Source of the DNA: Methylocystis echinoides
GTDB lineage: Bacteria; Pseudomonadota; Alphaproteobacteria; Rhizobiales; Beijerinckiaceae
Length of the DNA stretch: 64,000 nt
Direction: 5' to 3'
Assembly: GCF_040687965.1 (NCBI RefSeq)
Contig: NZ_CP156084.1
Span: 1,254,501 to 1,318,500, forward strand
Shown: piece by piece, positions 24,201 to 33,095 of the stretch
How positions within the stretch are numbered: the stretch's first letter is position 1
Layout of the letters: every line of letters starts with the position of its first letter
Notes under the pieces: generated by a model
What the model was told of the DNA's origin: nothing
The model's database searches: none
Seen by the model: only the letters and a program-made list of their open reading frames with translations
Program-made: the position numbers and the translations under genes

Positions 24201-24776
24201 TTAGAGACGCTTCACGCGGCGGTAAGCCCAGAGCGACGCCGACGGGCTGGAGTCGGCCACCGGACGAAAGCCCGTCTTGACCATGAATTGCTCGCCCTTC
24301 AGCGTCGCTGGACGAGCATAGATGTCCGCCTCGGCATGGGCCGGCCCGCGAAGCAGATGCATGATGTTGCCCATCGCGCCGATGACCGAGCCCGGCAGAC
24401 ACATGGCCCATGCGTATAGGGCCGCGGCCTTCTCATCCCCGCGAGCGAGCAGGCGCGTATTCGGGCTGGAGATTGGAAACTCTCCCTCGACCAGGGCCTC
24501 GAAACCTGCCTGGTTGAGAAACAGGAAGGCGATGCTGCCGACGACGCCGCGCTGCTGGCGGATCGCCAGAATGCTCCTCGAGAAATACTGAACGGTTAAA
24601 ATATCTCGATACGCTGTTTTAATTCCTGGAATATATTGCGAAGTTACATCCATAAGCTCCTGAAGCTCTTCGATTCTCGCCGGCGCGACCGTGAACCGAC
24701 GGCTCGAAGGGAGATTATCGAGCAACCAGTGCTGCGCAGACGCATCAGGAGAATAGGCCACGCTTGTGAGAGTCAT
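24201..24776 (-). CDS. Acyltransferase-like hypothetical protein
   Basis: The predicted protein has 191 residues. The order of strands and helices (RFTVAPARIEELQELMDV, SILAIRQQRGVVGSIAFLFL and a final FMVKTGFRPV) looks like a divergent GNAT fold, but the cofactor loop is not recognisable. It is the first gene of the operon that continues with the GNAT and the isochorismatase-fold genes, and is divergent from the LysR gene by 59 bases. A joint metabolic or signalling role of the trio is likely; the pathway is unknown. Confidence 0.5.
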   Translation of the reverse strand: MTLTSVAYSPDASAQHWLLDNLPSSRRFTVAPARIEELQELMDVTSQYIPGIKTAYRDILTVQYFSRSILAIRQQRGVVGSIAFLFLNQAGFEALVEGEFPISSPNTRLLARGDEKAAALYAWAMCLPGSVIGAMGNIMHLLRGPAHAEADIYARPATLKGEQFMVKTGFRPVADSSPSASLWAYRRVKRL

Positions 24777-24835
24777 TGTGTGGGGTCCGGATTAATGTCA
24801 TTTCTAGGTAGAAATGTACTGAATGAGGCCGGACG

Positions 24836-25927
24836 ATGCCGCCTAAAACATTACATAGCCGCGCTGCAAAAACGCATCGGCCCACGACGACTGAATATCC
24901 GACGCCGTCCTGGGATGATCTGCGGCTGTTTTTAAACTGCGCCGAGCTTGGCAGTTTCCGTCGCGCGGCGAAGGAGCTTGGCATTGATTCCGCGACGATG
25001 GTGCGTCGGATTTCGCGGCTCGAGGACTTGATGGGGCAGCGCCTGTTCCTGCGCGCGACTGGCGGATTGAAGTTGACTGAGGAAGGCCGGAGAATTCTCG
25101 AGGACGTGCGCGCTATGGAACAAGCGTCGCTGAACATCTCCCGGCAATCCCAAATGGCCTCGCAGGGCGTGCGCGGTCTCGTTCGCGTCGCCATCACAGA
25201 AGGGCTCGGCACCTACTGGGTCTTACCTAGGCTGCTGGAATTTCAAAAGGCCAACAGGTTTCTGACCTTCGAATTGCAGGCGACGATGCAACATGTCGAC
25301 GTCGGGCGTTTGGACGCCGACATCTCGATCCAGTTCACGCGGCCGAGCCGGCCGGATCTGAAAGCCGTTCAGCTCGGCTATCTGCATGTCTACCCCTTCG
25401 TTTCGGAAGGCTACCGACGCATGCATGGGATGCCGAAATCAGTAAACGACCTGAAGCTTCATCGCGTCATTCAGCAAATCTCGCCGCTCTTGGAAGAAGG
25501 GGCCTATGAACGCGGCCTGGGGGTCGACAGCCTGGAAGGCATCGTGGGCGTTCGCACCAACGCAAGCTCAGCTGTTCTTTACGCCGTCGAGCGCGATGCG
25601 GGAATCGGGTTCCTGCCCAGTTACGCTCTCGCTCTGGGAGCCAGGGTCGTACCCGTCGATATCGGGGTGCGGCACTGTCTCGACATTTGGATGACCTATC
25701 ATCCGGACATCCGCAAATCGAAGCGCCACGTCGTGGTCATCGACTGGCTCCGACGAATTTTCGACCCCAAGCGCTTTCCCTGTTTTCACGAGTCGTTCGT
25801 CCACCCGCGGGAGCTGCTCCAATCGATGTCCGAGTCTGCCGCAATCAATTACGGAGGCAGCTTTCTCGCCGCGCACCCCTATTCGACCTTCTCCCCTGTG
25901 CCCTCATCGATTCCGGAGGATGCTTGA
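24836..25927 (+). CDS. LysR family transcriptional regulator
   Basis: This 363-residue regulator has a winged helix at about residues 27-85 (LRLFLNCAELGSFRRAAKEL, then DSATMVRRISRLEDLMGQRL), preceded by an unusual 24-residue basic tail. A periplasmic-binding-like effector domain follows (about 110-320). The C-terminus is about 40 residues longer than usual. The divergent three-gene operon 59 bases away is the likely target, as is usual for LysR genes, with the shared intergenic region holding its binding site. Confidence 0.85.
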   Translation: MPPKTLHSRAAKTHRPTTTEYPTPSWDDLRLFLNCAELGSFRRAAKELGIDSATMVRRISRLEDLMGQRLFLRATGGLKLTEEGRRILEDVRAMEQASLNISRQSQMASQGVRGLVRVAITEGLGTYWVLPRLLEFQKANRFLTFELQATMQHVDVGRLDADISIQFTRPSRPDLKAVQLGYLHVYPFVSEGYRRMHGMPKSVNDLKLHRVIQQISPLLEEGAYERGLGVDSLEGIVGVRTNASSAVLYAVERDAGIGFLPSYALALGARVVPVDIGVRHCLDIWMTYHPDIRKSKRHVVVIDWLRRIFDPKRFPCFHESFVHPRELLQSMSESAAINYGGSFLAAHPYSTFSPVPSSIPEDA

Positions 25928-26187
25928 CGCCGACGCGATCGCGAGGACCCTCGGCGACGCCGGCCACAGTCGAAAGAGAGCGCCGCCGCTAGAGGGTGAG
26001 AGGGGGAGGCGCAATCAACCATCGATCGCACCACACCCGCCTCTTCGCACTTCCAGTCGGACGTAGATTGTATTTCGTATTCGAAAAGCGATGGCCATGG
26101 CTTGCCTGAAACCCGCTTTTGCAAAATCCTGGCCCCGAGCCCGGCGAATCGCGAGGCTCGCAACAAAATCATCGGGGTAGAGGCATA

Positions 26188-26967
26188 ATGTTTGTGCATG
26201 TTTCTCTCGATCGCTATCCGGTCGGGGTGGCGGCGATCGCCTTTTCGGTCGGCGCTGTCCTTGTTTTCCAGGCAATTGTGAGGAAATCAATCGGCCCGGA
26301 GACGTTGAAGAAATCTCATGAGGTCGGTGGATATTATCTTTCTCTCGTTGGCACCTTCTATGCCGTTCTTCTCGGATTGGTCGTGCTCGACGCGATGGGG
26401 AAATTTCAGAGCGCCGAAAAGACGGTACAAAATGAGGCCAAGGCGCTTTTGTCGATTCACTCGCTGTCCGAGCAATTCCCCGGTGAACAGGCGGCGGTCA
26501 AAGATCTTGTAAAGTCCTACGCCCGCGAAGTCGCCGACAAGGAATGGGCTTTGATGGAAAAAGGCCAGGTGAGCGCCAAGGCTCAGCATACGCTCTTGTT
26601 GCTCGCGCGCCACGTGAAGAGCCTCGATCCGAAAACCCCAAATCAGCAGTCAGTCCACCCCGCTCTTCTTTCAGAAATCATATCCCTTTGGGAAAATCGG
26701 CTGGACAGGACCCGCGTGTCCAATTTCGGGGTGCCGACCGCGGAATGGGTTGTCCTGCTCGTGGGGGCGGCGATCACGATCGCCTTTACGTTCTTCTTCA
26801 CGACAGAGAGCCATGGAATTCATCTCGTCATGCGCGGCATGGTCACTCTGTTGATCGCGATGAGTCTATACCTGGTGCTGCTGTTCGGTTCGCCCTTTTC
26901 CGGCGATCTGAAGGTCTCGCAACGGCCATTCCTGTTCATCGAAGACGTCGCTTCTGAGTTCTTGTAG
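26188..26967 (+). CDS. DUF4239 membrane protein
   Basis: This 259-residue membrane protein has two N-terminal helices (VGVAAIAFSVGAVLVFQAIV; YYLSLVGTFYAVLLGLVVLD) and two C-terminal ones (WVVLLVGAAITIAFTFFFTT; LLIAMSLYLVLLFGSPFSG). A cytoplasmic helical section lies between. FSGDLKVSQRPF near the end is the DUF4239 signature. The family resembles bestrophin-like channels but has no proven role. ATG 26188 follows a ggggtagagg site. It stands alone. Confidence 0.75.
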   Translation: MFVHVSLDRYPVGVAAIAFSVGAVLVFQAIVRKSIGPETLKKSHEVGGYYLSLVGTFYAVLLGLVVLDAMGKFQSAEKTVQNEAKALLSIHSLSEQFPGEQAAVKDLVKSYAREVADKEWALMEKGQVSAKAQHTLLLLARHVKSLDPKTPNQQSVHPALLSEIISLWENRLDRTRVSNFGVPTAEWVVLLVGAAITIAFTFFFTTESHGIHLVMRGMVTLLIAMSLYLVLLFGSPFSGDLKVSQRPFLFIEDVASEFL

Positions 26968-27190
26968 GCCGTGCAGCGAGGAAACGAAGCGGGCGTCGGA
27001 GCGACGTTGCAGGACCCCCGACCGTTACGTGCTATTGACACCGCTCGCCGGCCAATGCCAGGATTCAGGTTGCGGAATAGCTGGCGACCTTTCAAAAATA
27101 TGTGCCCGGAGCGACGTAACCTAAGTCGGCGCGAGCGTCTTTGCGATCGCAGGCGCTCATGATTCCCCAGCGGAGAGCTCGAGGCGCGTT

Positions 27191-28255
27191 ATGAAGCTCA
27201 ACTTTCTCACGAAAAATTTGGAACAGCCGGATTTTGTCGCGCGCGCGGTGACCGTCGCCTTTGTGGCGGCCGCCGCTGTCGTGCTCGCGTTCCTGTTCTG
27301 GCGGTTGTCGGAGTTCATCCCCATCGTCTTCGCGACGATTGTGCTTGCAATCGGCTGGCGCGGCGCGGCGGAAGGCTTCGGCCGACGGTTCGGGATTTCG
27401 CCGGGCCTTTCTCTTCTGGCGGTCGCAGTGGGGCTCATCGCCGGAACCGCCGCGACGCTGATGGCCTTCGGCAATCAACTCATCCGTCAATATGATGAAG
27501 TCGCGCTCGACATCCCCGCCGCCATCGCTCTCATCGAACGTCTCGTCGAGGAGCATCCCTGGGGACGATTTGTCGAGAAACTTGTCCTGGACGTCGACTA
27601 CTCAAAGGCCGCGGCGCCGATCGCACGGCATGTCGGCGCCGCGCTCGGGTCGTTGGGCGGCGGTCTCGCCCTTGCGGCCCTGGCGATTATCGGCGCCGCT
27701 TATCTTGCCGCCGATCCGAAGGGACATATCGAAGGCGTCGTCGCTCTGACTCCGGTCCAGCACCGCACAAAAATGATGTCGTTTCTCCATCGGTCTGGCG
27801 CTTCCCTGCGCCAGTGGATGGTGATCCAGCTCTATGTCGTCGTCATGAATGCGGTCTTCGCCGGCGTGGCGCTTTGGGCGTTCGGAGTCCCCGCGCCGCT
27901 CGCCCTTGCGACGATCAGCGGCGCGCTCGCCTTCATTCCCTATATTGGCTCGATCATCGCGATCCTGGTCGGCGCGCTCGTGGCCCTGCCGCATGGCGGC
28001 GAGACCGCCGCGCTCGCCGCGCTCGCGATCGGTGGCGCGAGTTTCATCGAGGGTTATCTGATCACGCCGTTTCTGCAGAGCCGATCCTTGAGCGTGCCGG
28101 CGGTGGTGCTGCTTTTTTGCATGCTCGCCTTCGGCGCGCTGTTCGGCGCAATGGGGGTGGTGCTCGCTGTGCCGGCGACTGTCGTGCTCAGCGTCGCCTA
28201 TGACGTCGTCACCCGGTCCGCGTCGCCATCACTCCCGCACCCGCGAAGTGAATGA
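27191..28255 (+). CDS. AI-2E family transporter (PerM/YdiK-like)
   Basis: This 354-residue integral membrane protein has about eight helices, with paired helices at the N-terminus, a soluble segment (about 105-160) and the conserved C-terminal block ALAFIPYIGSIIAILVGALV and GYLITPFLQSRSLSVPAVVL. The family includes TqsA (autoinducer-2 exporter) and cation antiporters, so substrate cannot be inferred. It is a single gene followed by a strong hairpin. Two more family members lie at 45324 and 46562. Confidence 0.85.
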   Translation: MKLNFLTKNLEQPDFVARAVTVAFVAAAAVVLAFLFWRLSEFIPIVFATIVLAIGWRGAAEGFGRRFGISPGLSLLAVAVGLIAGTAATLMAFGNQLIRQYDEVALDIPAAIALIERLVEEHPWGRFVEKLVLDVDYSKAAAPIARHVGAALGSLGGGLALAALAIIGAAYLAADPKGHIEGVVALTPVQHRTKMMSFLHRSGASLRQWMVIQLYVVVMNAVFAGVALWAFGVPAPLALATISGALAFIPYIGSIIAILVGALVALPHGGETAALAALAIGGASFIEGYLITPFLQSRSLSVPAVVLLFCMLAFGALFGAMGVVLAVPATVVLSVAYDVVTRSASPSLPHPRSE

Positions 28256-28275
28256 GGTCCTTGTCTCGAACGAAA

Positions 28276-28303
28276 GGGGAGGACGGCAGGCGCCGTCCTC
28301 CCC
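28276..28303. terminator. Bidirectional terminator between convergent genes
   Basis: A perfect stem with 12-bp arms (ggggaggacggc / gccgtcctcccc) and a four-base loop lies between the AI-2E gene (stop at 28255) and the convergent small gene ending at 28333. T-tracts on both sides are weak. Confidence 0.65.
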
Positions 28304-28332
28304 TTGATTGATCTCTGATCCAAGTTTTCGTG

Positions 28333-28563
28333 TCACCGCCACTGAACGCAGCGGCGGTGGCCGAACCCGTGCCGGGTATTCCACCTCCGCGTCCATTTGA
28401 CACAGTTCTTGCCGGCGGGGGTCGTGTGCGCCGTCTTCTCGACGATCGAAGCGTCGAGGCCATCTGCATTGACGCCCGAAAGAACCGCCGAGCCAGAAGG
28501 CGCCGCAAAAAGGAACATCCCGCAAATCGCGCCAAACAATGAAGCTTTCAGGTTCAGGCCCAT
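28333..28563 (-). CDS. Small secreted protein
   Basis: A frame of 76 codons with gggagg six bases upstream of ATG. The signal peptide (MGLNLKASLFGAICGMFLFA, cleavage near GSA) precedes a short mature part with two cysteines and a basic C-terminus (CVKWTRRWNTRHGFGHRRC). No family is recognised. The ribosome site and clear signal sequence support a real gene. Confidence 0.6.
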   Translation of the reverse strand: MGLNLKASLFGAICGMFLFAAPSGSAVLSGVNADGLDASIVEKTAHTTPAGKNCVKWTRRWNTRHGFGHRRCVQWR

Positions 28564-28827
28564 ATAAGTCCTCCCTTATCCGCGTCAAATAACGGATTTC
28601 GTCTTTTGAACGCCATCAAGCGTCGCAGTCATAGTGACCCAGCGCGAATTAAAGTCAAGAATAGCTGGGCGCGCACGCTCTTTTGCCGCCGATGCGAAGG
28701 GGCGGGGAGCGACGCCCTCGAACGCGACTTGAATTTCGCTTTAGCTTGAGGACTAATCGCAATCGTTGCCTGCGGGAATTTCGCTTCTTGCGCCACGTCC
28801 GCCTTTGCGGAAGATGAAAGGTCAGAG

Positions 28828-29847
28828 ATGACACGCGACACGATCTCGGTCGATCTCGCCTTGCAAGGCGGCGGCGCGCATGGCGCCTTTACGTGGGGCG
28901 TGCTCGACCGCCTCCTCGAAGAAGAATGGCTGAAGATTGAGGGCATCTCCGGAACGTCTGCGGGCGCGATGAACGCGGCGGCGCTCATCAGCGGCCATAT
29001 GCAGGGAGGTCCGCAAGGGGCGCGCGCGGCGCTCGAAACCTTCTGGCGGCGCGTGTCCGACTCCGCGCGCCTCAGTCCTCTGCAGCGCAGCCCCGTCGAC
29101 GTGCTTCTCGGTCGATGGACGCTCGACAACTCGCCTCTCTTCGTCGCGACCGACCTGATGTCACGGCTTTTGTCGCCGTACGACGTCAACCCGAACGGCG
29201 TCAATCCGTTGCGACGCATTCTCGCGGAGGTCATCGACTTCGACAACGTCGCCCGCGCGCCCATAAAGATTTTCGTCACCGCCACAAGCGTTTCGACCGG
29301 GCGCGCGCGCATCTTCCGAAACAACGACGTCACCCCCGACGCGCTTCTCGCCTCGGCGTGTCTGCCGACGATGTTTCAAGCTGTGGAAATCGAGGGAGAG
29401 CTTTACTGGGATGGCGGCTATTCGGGCAATCCGACGATCACGCCGCTGGTGCGGGAATGCGTTTCGCGGGACACGATCCTCGTCCAGATCAATCCGATCG
29501 AGCGAAAGGAGAGACCGCGCTCGGCGACGGAAATCGCCAACCGCCTCAACGAAGTGTCTTTCAACGCGGTTCTTCTCAAGGAGTTGCGCATGATCGCGCT
29601 CTTGCGCCAGGCCGCCAACCCTGGCGACCGGGAGGGCGCGCAATGGGCCGGCATGCGCATCCACCGCATCTCGACGGAGATGATGACTCAGCTCAGCGCC
29701 TCCTCCAAGCTCCTCGCCGAGTGGAAGTTCTTATGCATGTTGCGGGACGAGGGACGCCGCGCCGCGCAAGCCTTTCTCGATCTCAATGGGGCGGACGTCG
29801 GGGCGCGCTCCACGCTTGACCTCGACGCTTTGCTCGAAGGAATCTGA
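28828..29847 (+). CDS. Patatin-like phospholipase
   Basis: This 339-residue hydrolase has the patatin Ser-Asp dyad: oxyanion loop LALQGGGAHGAFTWGVLD, nucleophile S44 in GISGTSAGAMN, and D195 in DGGYSGNP. No signal peptide, so probably cytoplasmic or membrane-associated; it should hydrolyse acyl esters of lipids. It starts three bases before the GntP-type permease gene, forming an operon. The same pairing is seen around polyhydroxybutyrate metabolism in other bacteria, which is a suggestion only. Confidence 0.85.
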   Translation: MTRDTISVDLALQGGGAHGAFTWGVLDRLLEEEWLKIEGISGTSAGAMNAAALISGHMQGGPQGARAALETFWRRVSDSARLSPLQRSPVDVLLGRWTLDNSPLFVATDLMSRLLSPYDVNPNGVNPLRRILAEVIDFDNVARAPIKIFVTATSVSTGRARIFRNNDVTPDALLASACLPTMFQAVEIEGELYWDGGYSGNPTITPLVRECVSRDTILVQINPIERKERPRSATEIANRLNEVSFNAVLLKELRMIALLRQAANPGDREGAQWAGMRIHRISTEMMTQLSASSKLLAEWKFLCMLRDEGRRAAQAFLDLNGADVGARSTLDLDALLEGI

Positions 29848-29850
29848 CCA

Positions 29851-31299
29851 ATGGGACTGTTGGGAATTCTCATTGCCCTCGCGGCGCTCATCTGGTTCGC
29901 TTATCGGGGCTGGAGCGTTCTATTGCTCGCGCCCGCAGCGGCGCTCGTCGCCGCCGCCTTCGCCCGCGAGCCGCTGCTCGCCCACTGGACAGTGACTTTC
30001 ATGGGCGGCGCGGCGCGTTTCGTGGCGCAGTTTTTTCCCATATTTCTCCTCGGCGCGCTCTTCGGCAAGCTCATGGACGATAGTGGCTCGGTCACCGCCA
30101 TCGCTCATTTCATGGCCGATAAATTGGGGCCGCGTCGGGCGATCCTTTCGGTCGTGCTCGCAGGCGCCTTCGTCACCTATGGCGGCGTGAGCCTCTTCGT
30201 CGCGTTTTTCGTGCTCGCGCCCATGGCGCAGCAGCTATTTCGCAAGGCCGGCACGCCGCGCCGTCTCGCGCCGGCCGCCATCGCGCTCGGCACGTCGACC
30301 TTCACCATGTCGGCCTTGCCGGGAACGCCCGCGATCCAGAACGCGATCCCCATGCCGTTCTTCGGCACCACCGCCTTCGCCGCGCCCGGCCTCGGCGTGA
30401 TCGCCGCCCTCATCATGCTCGGCTTCGGCATGTGGTGGCTGGGGCGCGCGGAGCGCGCCGCCAGACGGCGGGGAGAGGGCTTCGGCGAGGAGCCGGGCGT
30501 CCGCATCGATGCGACGGAGAACCAGGCCATTCGCGACAGGGCGGCCGTCGCCCGCGAATTCGATCTCGCCGAGATTCCGCATGGCCATCGCGGCGCCGCG
30601 CCCCATGTGCTCGTCGCAATCCTTCCGCTTATCGTCGTCGTCGGCGTCAATCTCGTGATGTCGCTTCTCGTCATCCCGCGCATGGACGACTCCTTCCTCT
30701 CGGAGGAGCGCTGGGGGCCGACGACGCTCGCCGCCGTTGGCGGGGTCTGGTCGGTCATCGTGGCGCTGGCCGTCGCAATCCTGACTCTCATCCTGTTGAA
30801 CTGGCGACGTCTGACCGAGATCCGCGAAAGCGTCGACGCCGGCGCGACCGCCTCCGTGCTGCCGCTGCTCAGCGTGGCGAGTCTCGTCGGCTTCGGCGCG
30901 GTCGTCGCGGCCCTGCCCGCCTTCGCCGCGGTTCGGACCTGGGTGCTGTCGATCGAGGGTGGGCCGCTCGTTTCGCTCGCCATCGCCACCAATGTTCTCG
31001 CCTCCCTGACCGGATCGGCTTCTGGCGGGCTCACCATCGCCCTGGACACGCTTGGAGAAACCTATTTGCGCCTCGCCGAGAAGCAGGGCATCGACCCGGC
31101 GCTCCTGCATCGTGTGGCGGTGATCGGCGCGGGAACGCTCGACAGTCTCCCGCACAACGGCGCCGTCGTGACCTTGCTCGCGGTATGCGGCTGCACACAT
31201 AAGGAGAGTTACCTCGACATCGTCGTCGTCGCCATTCTCGGGGCGATACTGGCGCTTGTCGCCGTCATTGTCCTGGGATCGACGGTCGGCTCGTTTTGA
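29851..31299 (+). CDS. GntP/Gluconate-type H+ symporter family permease
   Basis: The protein has 482 residues and about 12 membrane helices. ALFGKLMDDSGSVTAIAHFM, then GGVSLFVAFFVLAPMAQQLF and STFTMSALPGTPAIQNAIPM are typical of the GntP branch of the ion-transporter superfamily, which imports gluconate-like or small hydroxy acids with protons. The substrate is not predictable. It follows the patatin gene by three bases, so both are co-transcribed. The convergent outer-membrane factor gene starts downstream with a three-base gap. Confidence 0.8.
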   Translation: MGLLGILIALAALIWFAYRGWSVLLLAPAAALVAAAFAREPLLAHWTVTFMGGAARFVAQFFPIFLLGALFGKLMDDSGSVTAIAHFMADKLGPRRAILSVVLAGAFVTYGGVSLFVAFFVLAPMAQQLFRKAGTPRRLAPAAIALGTSTFTMSALPGTPAIQNAIPMPFFGTTAFAAPGLGVIAALIMLGFGMWWLGRAERAARRRGEGFGEEPGVRIDATENQAIRDRAAVAREFDLAEIPHGHRGAAPHVLVAILPLIVVVGVNLVMSLLVIPRMDDSFLSEERWGPTTLAAVGGVWSVIVALAVAILTLILLNWRRLTEIRESVDAGATASVLPLLSVASLVGFGAVVAALPAFAAVRTWVLSIEGGPLVSLAIATNVLASLTGSASGGLTIALDTLGETYLRLAEKQGIDPALLHRVAVIGAGTLDSLPHNGAVVTLLAVCGCTHKESYLDIVVVAILGAILALVAVIVLGSTVGSF

Positions 31300-31301
31300 G
31301 T

Positions 31302-32909
31302 TTACGGCCACGGGCCCTTGTCGGCTTCATAAGCCTCGTTGGCGCGCGCGATCTCGGCGTTGCGCGTCGTCGGCGACCAGCCGCCGCCGAGCGCCTGGTA
31401 GAGGCTGACGGCCGATTGGTAATATGCGAGCCGGGCCAGCGTGAGATTGAACTCATATTGGAAGAAGGTGGTTTGCACCGTTGAAAGCGTTATGACGTCG
31501 ACCGTGCCTTCGAGGAGCTGCGCTTCGACGGCGTCCAGCGCGATTTTCGACGCGGCGACCGCTTCGACGCCGATCTTGACGCTTTTTGCCGTCTCCTTCA
31601 CGGCGATGAGGGCGCTTTCCGTGTCGGCGAGCGCCGCCAGAATGCGCTGACGGTAAAAGGCCGCCGCTTCCTTGAACCGTCCCTGTTCGAGCTGATACTG
31701 GCCTTGGAGCGCAAAGCCGTCGAACAGGGGCTGCGCGAGATTCGACCCGATTTCCCAAGCGATCGCTTCAGGCCTGAGCAGGTTGCGCAAAACGATGCTT
31801 TGCAAGCCGTATCGACCGTTCAGCGTGATTGACGGAAAAAACGCCGCGCGCGCCCGCAGCACCGAGAATTCCCGCGACGCGAGAAACGCCTCCGCCTCGG
31901 CCACGTCCGGTCGTCGCAGCAGCACCTCCGACGGAAGGCCCGCATCGAGCTTGGGATAACGCAGCGAATTCAAAGTCCCGCCTCTGACTTCGAGCGTTTC
32001 GGGCGTCTGGCCCAGCAGGACGGCCAAAGTGACCTTCGTTTGCCGCAACGCCTGTTCGAGCGGCGGTATCGTCGCCCTCTGTCCTGCGAGAACCGCCGCC
32101 TGCTGGCCGTAATCCAGCATCGTCGCCGCGCCCTTCTCCAGCCGCGCGTTGATCGCGCCGAGAACGCGCTCGGCGATGCGCACGTTCTCCGCCGCGATGC
32201 GCAGTTGATCCTGCACCGCAAGCACCTGAAAATAGGCGTTCATCACCGCGGTGAGGGTCGCGATCTCGACGACGTCGCGATCGAAGCGCGAGGCGTTGGC
32301 GAGAAGACGCGCCGCATTGGAGGCGTTCTGGTTCTTGCCCCAGAAATCGATTTCATAGCTCGCATTCACGCCGAGCGCGAAGAAGTTCGTGCGCGTCGCG
32401 CTGAACGTGCCGAGATTATCGGCGAGCGCGGCCGCCTCGCGCTGGCCGGCCCCCTGCAGGATCGATCTCGCCGGATTGAAATTGGGTAAGTCGCTCGTCA
32501 CCGTTCCCGGGACTTGCGTGCGCAGCGCTGAAGAGCCGAGACTGACGGATGGCCAAAGGGCGGAGCTGACAATACGGGCGTTGGCGTCCGCCTGTTCGAT
32601 TCGGGCCATCGCGGCGGCGATCGCCAGATTGTCGGAGAGCGCTTTCGCCGTCAGCTCGGTCAGTTCCTTCGAACCGAATTTCGCGGCGAATTCCGGCCCG
32701 CCGACGATCGGCGAGGCGGACTTCGGCTTGCCTTCCAGAAATTGCTCTGGCGGCACGACGCTCAGATCGGGCTTTTCCCAATCCAGATTGCAACTGGAAA
32801 GGCCGGCGATCGCCAGGCCCGTCGCCAGAACCGCCGATGCTCGAAGTCGTCTCGATCGTGCCAGCAACGCCGTGGTCCGCACGCTCTTCCCCTGGCGCGT
32901 TTTTCCCAC
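31302..32909 (-). CDS. Outer-membrane efflux factor, NodT/OprM type lipoprotein
   Basis: This 535-residue TolC-like protein has a lipoprotein signal ending LAIAGLSSC (Cys about residue 40). Two outer-membrane efflux domains follow, each with long helices and a beta-strand hairpin (YEIDFWGKNQNASNAARLL is the hallmark at the first repeat). It forms the outer-membrane exit duct of tripartite pumps. It is divergent from the adaptor-RND operon at 33096, with a 186-base shared promoter region. This and its location make it the partner of that pump and possibly of the ATPase-adaptor fusion at 37424. Confidence 0.9.
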   Translation of the reverse strand: MGKTRQGKSVRTTALLARSRRLRASAVLATGLAIAGLSSCNLDWEKPDLSVVPPEQFLEGKPKSASPIVGGPEFAAKFGSKELTELTAKALSDNLAIAAAMARIEQADANARIVSSALWPSVSLGSSALRTQVPGTVTSDLPNFNPARSILQGAGQREAAALADNLGTFSATRTNFFALGVNASYEIDFWGKNQNASNAARLLANASRFDRDVVEIATLTAVMNAYFQVLAVQDQLRIAAENVRIAERVLGAINARLEKGAATMLDYGQQAAVLAGQRATIPPLEQALRQTKVTLAVLLGQTPETLEVRGGTLNSLRYPKLDAGLPSEVLLRRPDVAEAEAFLASREFSVLRARAAFFPSITLNGRYGLQSIVLRNLLRPEAIAWEIGSNLAQPLFDGFALQGQYQLEQGRFKEAAAFYRQRILAALADTESALIAVKETAKSVKIGVEAVAASKIALDAVEAQLLEGTVDVITLSTVQTTFFQYEFNLTLARLAYYQSAVSLYQALGGGWSPTTRNAEIARANEAYEADKGPWP

Positions 32910-33095
32910 CGCGCGAGGCAGGAGATTGGCCGGCTGACGCCAGCCAATCTTTATTTATCGGCTCTCGACGGCGCGCCCGCGTCGCATGGCGTGTTACTGC
33001 TCAGTTATCCACAGAAAATCGCCCAGTCGTCGCGCGTCGTTGCAGACCACATGACCTTTTCCATTTACCGATTGCAGGAGGGCTAGGACCGCATT

